DNA of 64,000 nucleotides, from positions 372,001 through 436,000 of the forward strand of contig JAZGTH010000142.1 of NCBI GenBank assembly GCA_036877525.1, in the 5' to 3' direction. A model generated the notes under the pieces. That model worked only from the letters and a program-made list of their open reading frames with translations, was not told the DNA's origin and did no database searches. Shown here piece after piece: positions 35,641 through 46,537 of the stretch. Within the stretch, counting starts at the first letter, position 1. Each line of letters starts with the position of its first letter. Origin of the DNA: Chromobotia macracanthus. Taxonomy: Eukaryota; Chordata; Actinopteri; Cypriniformes; Botiidae. Both the position numbers and the translations under genes were made by a program.

Positions 35641-36610
35641 ATTGTAGCTCTCCTTTCTGTGTTCTTTGCTAATACAATGCATTCGATCCCATGTACATTC
35701 TAACCAGGATAGTACTGCACAGCAATTAGAATGCTAAATCATAGCATCTGACTTGGTTACAACAACAATAAATGAGTTCTCTGTAGACACAATGTTTCGA
35801 GGGCATTAACATGACACTTTATATACAAACATGTGTACTCAAACTGTACACAAACATTTCAGGCATATAACATCTGATCACAAATGCCATCCTCTCTTTC
35901 TTTCTCACACACACACACACACCCGGCAAGCCACAGAAACTGAGCATGAATAAGAGTGGGGGACATGATTTAACAGTTGACATTTACTGTTTGCCTCCTG
36001 GTTTTTAACAGGAGGGCTCGAAATAAAGCTGAGAAGTTTCCCAAGCATTGCAGTTTATGCAGAATGATGTGCAACACTCAGAGCAACCATTGCACCAGTG
36101 CTCTTGAGACTACCAGCTGGTGCTGCACAATCCATCTACACTTCTGTACCCATGTATGACAAACATAACAGCACTGCGGCTTTCTGAATCGGACTGAATC
36201 TGCACTTATTTGAAACCTACCGAATGTACAATGAAGTCTGAAACGGTGGTTCTCAGCTGTTTGCAATTCTGAGAGGGCTGCAGACAATATAGAACAACAA
36301 TGTTCAGTGCAAAAAGTTAAAAACAACTAAACAATCAATGCATAGGTAACTCAAGATAAATAGAATTTTAAAGGAAAATGCTTTTTGTATTTTCTTGCTA
36401 GTATCACAGGCTGTGTGTCCAATCAAACGTACAATATAGCTTTGGTAAATTTAAACACTCACGTGTAATGTGTTGTTGTTTTTTCAATTTTGCACATTTT
36501 TGGGCCTGTGTATTTCATGTAATAACAAATTCCAAAGTATAATGTCATTTTGTTTATGTTTATTAAACAATTTTGATACTGTCTAATGTTAAAATTGGTT
36601 CAACAAAAAA

Positions 36611-36690
36611 GTTCAATCAATTTAGATTTATTTATATAGCTCTTTTCACAAATTTGCATTTGCAGAACACAGAAAAAACAGATGAGGTAT
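36611..36690. repeat. Dispersed fish repeat fragment
   Basis: TTCAATCAATTTAGATTTAT, TTTATATAGCTCTTTTCACA and GCAGAACACAGAAA resemble the widespread fish string CAATTCAAGTTTATTTGTAT...GCTTTTCACA. A related piece lies near 10770-10830. Family not assigned. Confidence 0.45.
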
Positions 36691-37564
36691 AAAAACAGTT
36701 TAGAAGTAAAGATATGAGAAATGATAGAAAAATAAAAATTGTAAGATACATAAAATACATGGTGTTATTGCAGTTATGAAAAACTGCTCCAAAAGATGTT
36801 TACTGTTAATAAAAAATAACAAATAAATACACAATAAATAAGCACTTTAAACTTTTTGACTCGGTTTAAAAATGACTGACAGCATTTCAATGAATATGAT
36901 TTATAATAAATTATAATTTATAGTTTATAATAATAAACTACAGAACAGAAATGAACAGTCATTAGACTATCAGAAAATCAGCACTTGATATTTGATGACT
37001 GGACATTTTTTTGTTTGAAGAATGAAGTAGAGCACACACAATAATAGCTATAATTTAATTCTATGGCATTAATACATAATAAAGATTAACTAAAAATATG
37101 GGTCATAAATGTAATAAACTGCCATAATATTTTAATGTTCTTTATCAATCTAAGAGTCTGTAACAAATTATCAATACAAATCAATTTAAAAAGTTTTGTT
37201 CTTACTATCAATTAAGTAATAGCAAATAACAAAATAATAATAATAGATAACAGCAAAAATCATGTTAAAAATGCGCATTCAAAATGCTTAAATAAATAAA
37301 GTGTAAAGCTTAGGTGGGTAAACTGCATAATCTTCGGTAAACAATTAAACATTTAAAATTTCGAATAATTTTTCCAACGAACATGTAATAATGCACCAAT
37401 ACTCTGATGTAGTAAGCGAAGCATCTCTTGGGTGCGTCTGCCATGAGCTTCAAATCTCCTGTTGCTCTCGCGAATGTTCTTTCCTCATCGCCAGACAGCT
37501 GCCCCCCTCACCCCCCACCACCCTTTGGTTAGAAAGCTCATGTTGGATGGGTGAAGCGTAACAT

Positions 37565-37610
37565 GAATGAATGGGAATGAATGAATGAATGAATGAATGA
37601 ATGAATGAAT
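37565..37610. repeat. (GAAT)n microsatellite
   Basis: About ten GAAT units, with one GG interruption near the left end. Located about 0.9 kb upstream of the predicted sox9 transcription start. Confidence 0.9.
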
Positions 37611-38469
37611 CTCAGCGAGCATTTTGGGTTCAGTGACGCACGCTGAACTCGTGTCGCCCTCTATCGGTGACACATGAAATTCACCCTGAACTCATTCGAC
37701 ACACACAGACACTGAGCACAACTCATAGACTTTCTTTGTTTCTTTACTAAGAGAATGAAATTGCTTATTCCATATAACACCAACCTGTTGATATTATTAG
37801 ATTTAAAGTTAAACATCATTCGGTTCATTTACGAGCCTTTTGCAAGGAGTGAACAGAAATAAACAGACGTATACTAAACTCTTATACATGCCTACCTGCC
37901 TGCACGACAAAGCACTGATGACAGCTACATTTGCAACATAATGAACGGAATTACGGATGATCATATACATTTAAATGTAATTCTATTAGATAGAGACGTG
38001 TTTTTTTAAGTTTAATATTCATAACAGTATAAACACTGACCTCAAAGGAAACATGTACACGAGACGTTATTAGTCAGACGAAACAATCGCAGGAGAACAT
38101 AAAGATGTGCTATCTGTGCTATCTATCAACACACACATACAATATGATTATAACTAAATGTAATAATATAGCTGGCATACATGTTTGTACAAATTGAGCA
38201 GCCCGCATATAGCCACATAGAAATGCATAACACGTGCATATATACATATTTAACATTACAGGCTACATACACATACATCACTGTAACCCAGTAATAGCTA
38301 AGTGCTAAGTTAAGTGCAAAATTTAAAGTATTTGTTTCTGTGTTCTCCAGTCAGCCAGTTGTGTGCATATTAATAATGCTGTTTTTTCTTCTTAGTGTTA
38401 GTGTGGTCTGACTCCGGGACAGAAACGAAAGGTGGGAGGAGTAGAGGTTTAGATTTCTCAGATTTAGCT

Positions 38470-38520
38470 CCGCCCCCATACATTCACGTATAAATGATTT
38501 GATCTGGAGAGAGTAGATCA
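38470..38520 (+). promoter_or_regulatory. sox9 core promoter (GC box and TATA box)
   Basis: A CCGCCCC GC box at about 38470-38476 is followed by GTATAAAT at 38488-38495, a good TATA box. Transcription would start about 25-30 bases downstream, near 38518-38525, in a region without introns before the start codon. This gives a 5' UTR of about 190 bases. The placement rests on motif spacing, not on transcript data. Confidence 0.6.
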
Positions 38521-38641
38521 GAATCTCATCACCTGGGACCATCAGACCTCATTTTAGTCCACACTGTTGTCCTTAATTTAACTGTGAGACGTGCATCTGG
38601 TGACTTCTAAGGGAGTTTGGACGCTTGGAGACCCTTTGTGC

Positions 38642-38701
38642 ATGAAACAGTCATCTGAACTCCTCTCGGAGGTTTTTACAGCTGCTCTAGAGCTTCATTA
38701 A
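38642..38701 (+). CDS. Upstream ORF in the sox9 5' UTR (19 codons)
   Basis: The only ATG between the predicted start site and the sox9 start codon opens a 19-codon frame (MKQSSELLSEVFTAALELH) that ends with TAA at 38699-38701, 12 bases before the sox9 ATG. Upstream ORFs generally lower translation of the main frame, and ribosomes that finish here would have almost no distance to re-initiate. Its start context TGTGCATGA is weak (T at -3), so many ribosomes should pass it. Whether the peptide matters is unknown. Confidence 0.4.
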   Translation: MKQSSELLSEVFTAALELH

Positions 38702-38713
38702 CTTTTCTTCTGC

Positions 38714-40536
38714 ATGAATCTCTTCGACCACTACCTGAAGATGAGTGACGAACAGGACAAGAGTCTTTCCGACGTGCCCAGCCCGAGCATGTCAGAGGAC
38801 TCGGCCGGGTCTCCGTCTCCGTCCGGATCAGGGTCCGACACCGAGAACACCGGACCCGATCAGAACCGAAGAGAGTTCCAGAAGAACGAGGAGGACAAGT
38901 TCCCCGTGTGCATCAGAGATGCGGTGTCGCAGGTCCTAAAGGGTTACGATTGGAGCTTGGTACCTATGCCGGTACGTGTAAACGGCTTGAGCAAGAGTAA
39001 GCCGCACGTGAAGAGACCAATGAACGCGTTTATGGTCTGGGCACAAGCCGCGCGCAGGAAACTGGCGGATCAGTATCCGCATCTACACAACGCCGAACTC
39101 AGCAAAACCCTCGGAAAACTCTGGAGGTAACTTTGTTATTAGATCTGATGAAACGAAAGTCCGAAGGTCAGTTTATTTATTAACCGGAGTAGTAATTTAA
39201 GCAAACTTTTTAGTTATTTCTCCATTGTTAATAGCTAAATAAAATTATAGAGTCATAAGATTGTTTTGAAGTTGAATTTTTTATATACATTGATATAATT
39301 ACTAGTTAAATTAATTGCAAATTTTTTAAAGAAGAACTGTGAGACATAAAGAAGTAAACTGATCATTTCCCATTGTCATTTGTAGATTGCTAAATGAGGG
39401 AGAAAAGCGTCCGTTTGTGGAGGAGGCAGAGCGCTTGAGGGTCCAGCATAAGAAAGACCACCCTGACTATAAGTACCAGCCCAGACGAAGAAAGTCTGTG
39501 AAGAATGGCCAAACCGAACCTGAGGACGGCGAGCAGACCCATATCTCCCCCAACGCTATCTTTAAAGCCCTGCAACAGGTTGATTCTCCTGCGTCCAGCA
39601 TGGGTGAAGTGCATTCACCAGCAGACCCCTCAGGTAAAACAAGATCTTTATTGAAGCATTCAGGAAACAAACAATGAAGCATTACAGATTTGCAAATCTA
39701 ACTACTAGTTTTTTCTACACTTTAAAGGATTTGGCAGCAACTTTATGTAATGATACATTTTGGGCAAAAACACTGAAATAATTACAAAACTTCTCATTTC
39801 ATTTGATACTTTATTTTTCTCCTGGTTTCGAACAGCAGGTCAGTCCCATGGCCCCCCCACACCTCCCACAACCCCCAAAACAGACCTACCATCCAGCAAA
39901 GCAGACCTAAAGCGTGAGGGCCGTCCCCTGCAGGAGGGCATTGATTTTGGAGCCGTAGATATTGGCGAACTGAGCAGCGATGTAATTTCAAACATGGAGC
40001 CTTTTGACGTTAATGAGTTTGATCAGTATCTGCCTCCTCACGGACATCCAGGGATAGCGGCCACCAGTGTTGCCCAGGTGTACTCTGGTGGTTATGGGCT
40101 CAACGGTCATAGCTGGATGTCCAGACAACAACAGCAGCACTGTGGCACAATGGCCAACGGCGGTGACCCGGGCCAAAGCCAGCAGAGAGCCCAGATCAAG
40201 ACAGAGCAGCTGAGTCCCACCCACCACAGTGAGCAGCAGGACTCTTCGCAACATGTCACCTATGGCTCTTTCAGTCTGCAGCACTACACCAGTTCCTACC
40301 CCCCCATCACCCGCTCGCAGTACGATTACACGGAGCACCAGACCGTCAACCCCTACTACAGCCATTCCATGGCTCAGAGCTCGGGCCTCTATCCCACATT
40401 CAACTACATGAGCCCCAGCCAGAGGTCCATGTGCACTCCTGTTGCAGACACAACAGGCATCCTGTCCATAGGGCAGGCCCACAGTCCGCAGCACTGGGAG
40501 CAACAGCCGGTCTATACCCAGATGTCCAGACCATAA
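38714..40536 (+). CDS. sox9: Transcription factor SOX9 (SOXE), three exons
   Basis: Coding exons are 38714-39126, 39386-39633 and 39839-40536, giving 452 residues. The splits are in phase 2 (inside the HMG-box Arg codon, AG|A) and phase 1, the conserved SOXE positions. Domains: dimerisation region about 59-91 (DKFPVCIRDAVSQVLKGYDW); HMG box about 98-167 (HVKRPMNAFMVWAQAARRKL to DHPDYKYQPRRRK) with basic stretches at both ends for nuclear import and a leucine-rich export-like stretch about 128-142; TPPTTPKT phosphodegron-like motif 228-235; central activation helix region about 256-287 (VDIGELSSDVI, FDVNEFDQYLPP); Q-rich segment about 316-337; IKTE sumoylation-type motif 340-343; C-terminal activation region to SPQHWEQQPVYTQMSRP. 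It acts in the nucleus on chondrogenesis, gonad and neural crest genes (family knowledge). Mammalian PQA repeats are absent, as in fish. Which teleost ohnolog it is stays open; VDIGEL preceded by DFGA rather than DFRD leans to sox9b. Confidence 0.95.
39127..39385 (+). other. sox9: sox9 intron 1
   Basis: 259 bases, donor GAG|GTAACT and acceptor CATTTGTAG|ATTG. It splits an arginine codon within the HMG box, a position shared by SOXE genes. It is very short for a SOX9 gene. Confidence 0.92.
39634..39838 (+). other. sox9: sox9 intron 2 with a tandem NAGNAG acceptor
   Basis: 205 bases from donor TCAG|GTAAAA. The acceptor reads CAGCAG at 39833-39838, preceded by a T-rich tract. Using the distal AG gives Gly-Gln-Ser after Ser220. 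Using the proximal AG adds one alanine (Ser-Ala-Gly-Gln) without changing frame. The distal site gives the ending known for other SOX9 proteins, so I used it for the coding coordinates. Confidence 0.88.
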
Positions 40537-41660
40537 GAGACTCAAACACGCTGCCAACTGCAAAGAAAAACACTCTCATAGTTGGTGCCTTTGAAAAGTT
40601 GTGATTATATTTTTCTAGATGAATGAAATGAGAAATCCTCTATGAGGACACATTCAATATAATTATTTTTCTATGTACTGTGTATGTGTTATTTGTTTTT
40701 CACAGCTTTTTCCATTAGGGGATTTATACATTTTAATAGGGAGAACAAGCAGTTGTCCAAGAACTCTCTTTTTACTTTTTTTTGCAAAGACATTGAAAAA
40801 AGAGAAAAAAGCATTACCTTTAACTCTTCTTTGCCTGCTCATGTCCTCTTAAGTCTGTGTATATATGTTTAGGGGCTTTTTTTAAGAGTTAGGCAAAGTA
40901 GATGTTGGTTAGGGAAACTGATTTGATAGCACAAACAGATATATAGCCTGAACTCTAATGCTTCTCTATTGTGTGCCTAAGCATAGCTGTGGGTGTTGTG
41001 TCTAAATTGCCATATCAGCTGGCTTTAAATCCTTCTGTGCCTATAGAGCCTAACTCTTTATCTTACTGGAGGAGAAACAGGACGTACCCTTTGACCTGAG
41101 GCTCCTTCTTAGCTCAATATTGGTCAGATTTTCATTCCTACAGTTGCCATTGAGTCTTAACCTTTTTTAATTTATTCACTAGTACAAAGTTTATGCAAGC
41201 AATTATTTGCGTTCTTTGCATTTTACCATTTACTTTAGCTTTGTACGACTAATTTGTGATAAAAAGCTGAATGATTTCAGAGATGATTATAATCACAAGA
41301 TGATTATTATTTAGTTGTAGTGCAAACTTTAACTATCCTATTTATTTATCATTTGTAAATGCTTCCATTTTAAAAAAGATCTAAAAATGTTCCTTTGATA
41401 ATCTAGATGAATACATATAACTTATAATTGTGGTGAAACTTGATCAAATCTTTAAATACAGACAACTTTCCTCAATCATGTTGATTTCTGCAGGCTGCTG
41501 ACTGACTATATTGAAAAGATTTCCCTTATACATTGTTTGTTTTGTTTTGAAAAAAACTGCTTTCCTAAAAAAAAGGCCCTGTAAAACATGCCACAGTCTT
41601 ACAAGAAGCATAGTTTTTGTATCATATTGTTTGCAATAAAAAGAAAGATATTGAATATCT
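40537..41660 (+). other. sox9: sox9 3' UTR with polyadenylation signal
   Basis: AT-rich sequence after the stop. The first canonical AATAAA on the sense strand is at 41635-41640, so the transcript would end near 41655-41665, giving a 3' UTR of about 1.1 kb. ORFs inside it have no domains. Transcript ends would have to be confirmed with RNA data. Confidence 0.6.
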
Positions 41661-42752
41661 TATGTTTGGAATATTTCAATATCCCTGTTTTTGCACAGAT
41701 GCCACAACCAGAAGGCTCTGGATGCATTCTGTTAGCAGCCCAACACAAAACATTTTTAAATGATTTTCATGAACAAATGTGAAACGTTTGTGTAGTGCAG
41801 TATTGAATTTTTGTGTATGAAATATCAGTGATTTATTAGTTTATGTTCACAGTATTAACACATTACTATATATTATATATTAAAACATAAAATGTAATTA
41901 AAATGTAATTTTACATGGGTTATAGCAGGTCACACTTTGGTAAAGGGGATCTTGTGCTGAAAACACAGTCACAATAACATAAATGAACATAAATGCACAG
42001 GTTGCATATGACAGTAGTTTTTGTTGACAGAAAGTATCATAAGAAAATAAATGCTTGTAATTACCAAGATGTAAAGCAAAGGCAACTAGGTTTAACATTT
42101 TGAAAAACAGCATGTTTTTCTCTTCGCTGTGAATGGATAACAGGTCATTGATAAGATAACCAAATCATATTTGCCAGTAGGTTCACTTCATAACTGCTGA
42201 GAGTCTCAAAGAGCCACAGGCAGCATCTGGATTTGTAACAGAATTTTGGTGTGTTATATGAGAGGCAGCAGTGAACTTTCCGACTAGTCTTCAGCTGTCT
42301 AAAAAAAGTAATTTTTCGGAAGAATATTTTGACCAATCAAAGTGAATGGATATCATGAATGTATAATTCAGGTCCGTTTTGTAAAATGGATGGAAATGAT
42401 TAATTGAAAAGACCTCAAAGCTTTTATACAACTTTAATTTAAAGTGTATGTGGTTTTTGCTTTCATTATTATTTTTGGTTTCAGAACATTATACTTCATA
42501 AGAATTTTTGGTTAAAGTTAAAAAAAGTCTTGTTGTTCCTGATACGTGTTTTTGTCGTGTATGTGTGTGTAGTGCCATAAAAGCATAGGTTCTGTGAATT
42601 TATGCTGTCTCTTACTGTCACACATGGTTGAGCACTGAAAACACTGTTTCCAGATGCTGTGTGTTAGTGTATGTGAAAGCGAGGCTTGTTTTGTTTGGAG
42701 TTTTGTTTCACACCCCCATGGTCTTGCTCTTCCTCCTGCTCTTGTAAGAATG

Positions 42753-42900
42753 TGTGAGCTGGCATGCTCAGATGCTGGTGGTCCAATAGAACTGTGAGGG
42801 CTGGTGGAGCTCTGACATACTCAGACACTGGTGAAGTCGAGCAGAATTGTGAGGACTGATGGAGTTGTGACTTGCTCAGATGCTGGTGAAGGGCTGAACA
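42753..42900. repeat. Short degenerate tandem repeat, unit about 56 bp, 2.6 copies
   Basis: Units share GCTCAGATGCTGGTG (or ACTCAGACACTGGTGAAG), then GCAGAA(T/C)TGTGAGG(A/G)CTG(A/G)TGGAG. They start near 42753, 42811 and 42866. Confidence 0.6.
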
Positions 42901-45362
42901 GTGAGTACACAGCACTGAGTAACTGGACAGTTTAACTGGTTTCATGCTCAAGTGATTGCTTGGTTTTTAGCAATTTGTAATGTGGTTGCTTAGGGATCCT
43001 AGGATGTTGCTAAAAGATCGAAATTCAAGTCATAATAGTAGATTACTGCTATTATCAAACTCTACTATCAAATACATTTTTATCAACAATTCAATTCATG
43101 CATTTCTTTTCAACAGTCTGTTTTGAGCCTTTTTTTTTAAATCAGCCTAACTAGAGACATTTTTGCATAGCAGGTGCATATCACGCCTCTTACAGAAAAA
43201 ATTAAAAATCTTCATGACTTTTCGTATCTTGATATTGTCTCATTGGCTCTTTGCCAAAGCACAGATGAGGAGGACTGGAGTTTGCAGGGCAGCTGTGGGA
43301 AACAGGTGTGAGGGAGACACATGCACTGATGAACATGGCCACATGCTCAACACATATATCTGTCCAAAAGAGAAAGAAGAAAACAGAGAAAGACAGATGA
43401 GGCTAGTGTATTTGGAGAAGGCAACAGGTGAGAAGTGTGTGTGCCAGGTAAACGTCACTCTCAGACCATGTGGACATGAGGAATTTTCACCAGAAGGAAG
43501 AACAGCATTATGTGAGAGAAAGAAACTGGATTTATCTTCACAGTTTCATGTCTCGTGTTCCTCTACTGTAATCTAAGATGAATTTGTTTTTCTCTCCAGT
43601 GAAATTTTAGTGACCCATAAAAACAGAATGAATGTGACCCCTTTTCTTTTGCAAATACCCATATGTAATTCTCTAAAATATTTTACTGCATTGCAGTTAA
43701 GACATTGCAGACATTTTGTTTTGATAATAGAACAAATGTATGATACCAGTTAGACTGTTACACAAAAATCATTGAAAATTATTCAAAATCTAGGTGTGTT
43801 GTTGTTATGAGGTTTACGTTAACTTTATTTGCATTTGCAGCTGTTTTGTTCTACATTTTGGTGCTGAAGTATTTCTGTGCCTGGGAAAATCAAGCCTGTG
43901 CCTGATTGATGAGCAGTGTGAAAACACTGAAATTCTCTCCCCAACATGTCAACAAACATAACTGTGCGGGTCTGGTTGTATCTGTGCTCATGTGCAATCT
44001 GTCCACCTATTTGGAGCCTAGATCCCAGACCAAACTTTAGCCCTCAATCACTGCTCAGATTTTTACGCACCCCTTCCCCCCACCTCTGCAGATGCCTTTA
44101 AAACGATGTTATTTATTGTACTACAGATTGGCATGTTACAACCCTGGTCATCTGGTTTTGCCATGCAAGACCATCAGGCCTGTGACATCGAAGGCAAGTT
44201 AAACAAACAGCCGTCGCTTCCCTTTTCAGCCACCGTCAGAGAAAAAGTAACAAAAGAGAGACAGTGAATAAGCAAAAAGGACGAACAGAGAAAAGCCACC
44301 TCACAAATCCATGTCATGTGCTGGTTTCACGTCAGATGTTTAAATACTCTCCCTCTGTGTGCAGGTCTCAATGTGTTAATCTGTAATAGTGACAGCCTGA
44401 TAAAAAAAATACCCAAATTACCTAAATCTCAGGTGACCGTGAGAGCCCATATTAATGATGCTTACTGAAAGTAAAAGAAAGAAAAACTGTGAACAGAAGG
44501 CTTCACATGAAACAGGACTGTGAAATATGTTAGGCCAACAGAAAGTGAGGCAGAGGCAAGCAAGACAATATTGTAAGGATCTTATTCTGCAGTCATTAAT
44601 TGTATCCTGCTTTGTCCTGCCACCCAGTATTGTGTGTGATGGTACAATACCAAATTTCCCTTTGCTTCCCAGGTGTGCCCCATGCTGCAGCCAACATGCT
44701 CGGCCCAAAAGCTCAGCTCTCAGACGACACACAACGGTGCATTTAGTGGCCTTTTTCAAGTGCCTTTCCCTTATTCACTTATCTGCTCCAATGGGTAATA
44801 GTACATATTTTTATTTCATGAACAGTTTCAGCAAAACTTAAGTAAAAAGTTCTTCAGTTTCACTTCTGTGCAGCCTTGACATGTTTTACCACAACCTTTG
44901 AGAAACTGTATCCTTCAGAGTTACCATTTATACATTTTTCAGTAAAAACAAAGTTTGTTTGTTAATTCTCACTGAACCTTATTCATAAACCAGGAAACAA
45001 TCTATGCAAATCAATTATAAAACCATCTATCAGCAAAATTAGACTATTTAAAATTAGACTATAAAATTAGTGCTTATTTTGAAAATGATTTAAAAACAAA
45101 ATTTCATTCTGTTTGTGTTTTATCAATAAGGCCTAACAAACGTAATTGGTCTAGATATTAACAACTGGTAAGATGGCTAAAGTGATTCCCTGAGGTTTTC
45201 CTGCATTTGAGGCAGAGCTCTGTAGAACTAAAACCTCTGCATGTAATCCAAAGTGTCCCTGGACCAGCAACCATGACTCTTTGTGTTGAAACATAAGGCC
45301 TCAGCACACTTTGACTAGTAATTCTGGAATGGCACCACTGTTTTTATAGGCCCGTCATTTGT

Positions 45363-45411
45363 CATTGTGATTGACAGATGTCACCTCCAGTTGCTGACTG
45401 ATAGGTAAACA
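45363..45411. promoter_or_regulatory. SOX / PBX-MEIS / forkhead motif cluster
   Basis: CATTGTG (45363-45369, inverse SOX core) overlaps an exact TGATTGACAG (45368-45377, PBX-MEIS/PREP composite consensus). Further on lies GTAAACA (45405-45411, forkhead core). The surrounding sequence 45300-45420 is unique and of high complexity, as in an enhancer. Motif evidence only. Confidence 0.35.
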
Positions 45412-46098
45412 CTTTACAAAGCAGTACACACACATCTTGACTCAGTTTGACTAAACTGAATTTTGACAAGATGTCTGATTGTAAATAAAGTCCGGTCCAA
45501 GTCGCAGCCTATTTTTGACAAGAACTGCTCAGTAGAGAAGAAAATGAAAACCCGTTTCCTAAGGGATTAATTTTGTGCCAATAAAAATGAATGCAAACTT
45601 TGAAGAAACAAACAAAAATAAATGATCTGAAATAAGAAAAAACACTTACAAAAGTGTATGCATGGCTTTGCATGTACTCGATGGAAAAGTGTAGCATGGT
45701 TTTTAAACAAACCGTATGTTTTAAAACTATTTTTTAATCTTTCTCACCAATCAGTTTCCGTTTACGCTTTCACAGTTTTCATTATCAATCTGCAAATTTA
45801 AATTTAACATTCCGACACAAACCTCACGTTACTCTTTTTGGCTAGTGAGATTTTGATAGACAGCTATCTGACACAAAACTAGACTTCAGTGAAACGGATT
45901 GTCAAGAGCGATCTGGATGCAGTTATCAGTATTGTTGAAGTGTTTGTTCTGTGTAGTGACTGTAAATTGCATTTATTGTATTTTGTAATTGTAATAATTT
46001 AATAATTATTTACAGTTAAAATTTAATAATTATTTACAATTGTAAATTGTATTTATTAGCATTTCAGTTAGTAAGTTCAGTTGTTTGATGCCCCACTC

Positions 46099-46537
46099 AG
46101 GAGCATCACAAAGCATCTTTATCATCATCCTCCTCAGCTGTACTCCTGTCACCCTCAGGTAAGTTAATGTAATTCAGATAATCAATAAAATTGAATTTTA
46201 TTCTTGTACAGTAGCAGTGTTGACTTTACTAACTCGCTAATCATGTCTTTTATTATATGGAGAACCATAAAGGTATAATCAGTTTCCTAACTGGGAACAA
46301 CACATAATATTCGATACACAAAGTTAAGCTAAAAAAGCTAAAAACAAATCAATACATTATAAACGAGCCAACTAAAGACAACTGCTGCATACTGTACAGA
46401 AAGTTTTATCAATTATATTGATAATTGATAACTTTTATCAATTATATTAATTATCTTCGTTCCATTAACTTACCTGAGGGTGATTTGAGTGTCCAGCTGA
46501 GAAGAATCACGATGATGACACTCTGTGGTGCTCCTGT
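46099..46537. repeat. Near-palindromic foldback (inverted duplication)
   Basis: The left arm (46099-46246) and right arm (46350-46537) are inverted copies with moderate divergence. Both arms contain CCCTCAGGTAAGTTAATG, read on + in the left arm (46152-46169) and on - in the right arm. The outer ends are CAGGAGCATCACAAAG and, on the minus strand, CAGGAGCACCACAGAG. About 100 bases separate the arms. It could be a foldback DNA element or a head-to-head duplication. No target duplication was seen. Confidence 0.65.

Larger units (their letters stand above)
33716..38487. other. Upstream flank of sox9, non-coding
   Basis: No gene recognised. It holds a perfect hairpin at 35143-35184, GGTTGCTA-type repeats at 35515-35640, a dispersed repeat piece at 36611-36690, an AC run at 35906-35922 and a GAAT microsatellite at 37565-37610. 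The parts at 34600-34720 and 34920-35230 are of higher complexity and may contain upstream control elements. Confidence 0.5.
41661..46098. other. Downstream flank of sox9, non-coding
   Basis: No certain gene. A 137-codon cysteine-containing ORF at 43163-43576 has no recognised family (see findings). A block about 44000-44260 is of higher complexity and may be conserved. A motif cluster at 45363-45411 is listed separately. Confidence 0.45.

Noticed and set aside
39387..39677. A separate small gene at sox9 exon 2
   Set aside because: It is the HMG-box second half joined by conserved splice sites to exons 1 and 3; reading past 39633 runs into the intron.
39988..40563. 191-codon minus-strand ORF over sox9 exon 3
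   Set aside because: It is the antisense shadow of the biased sox9 C-terminal coding sequence and has no domain of its own.
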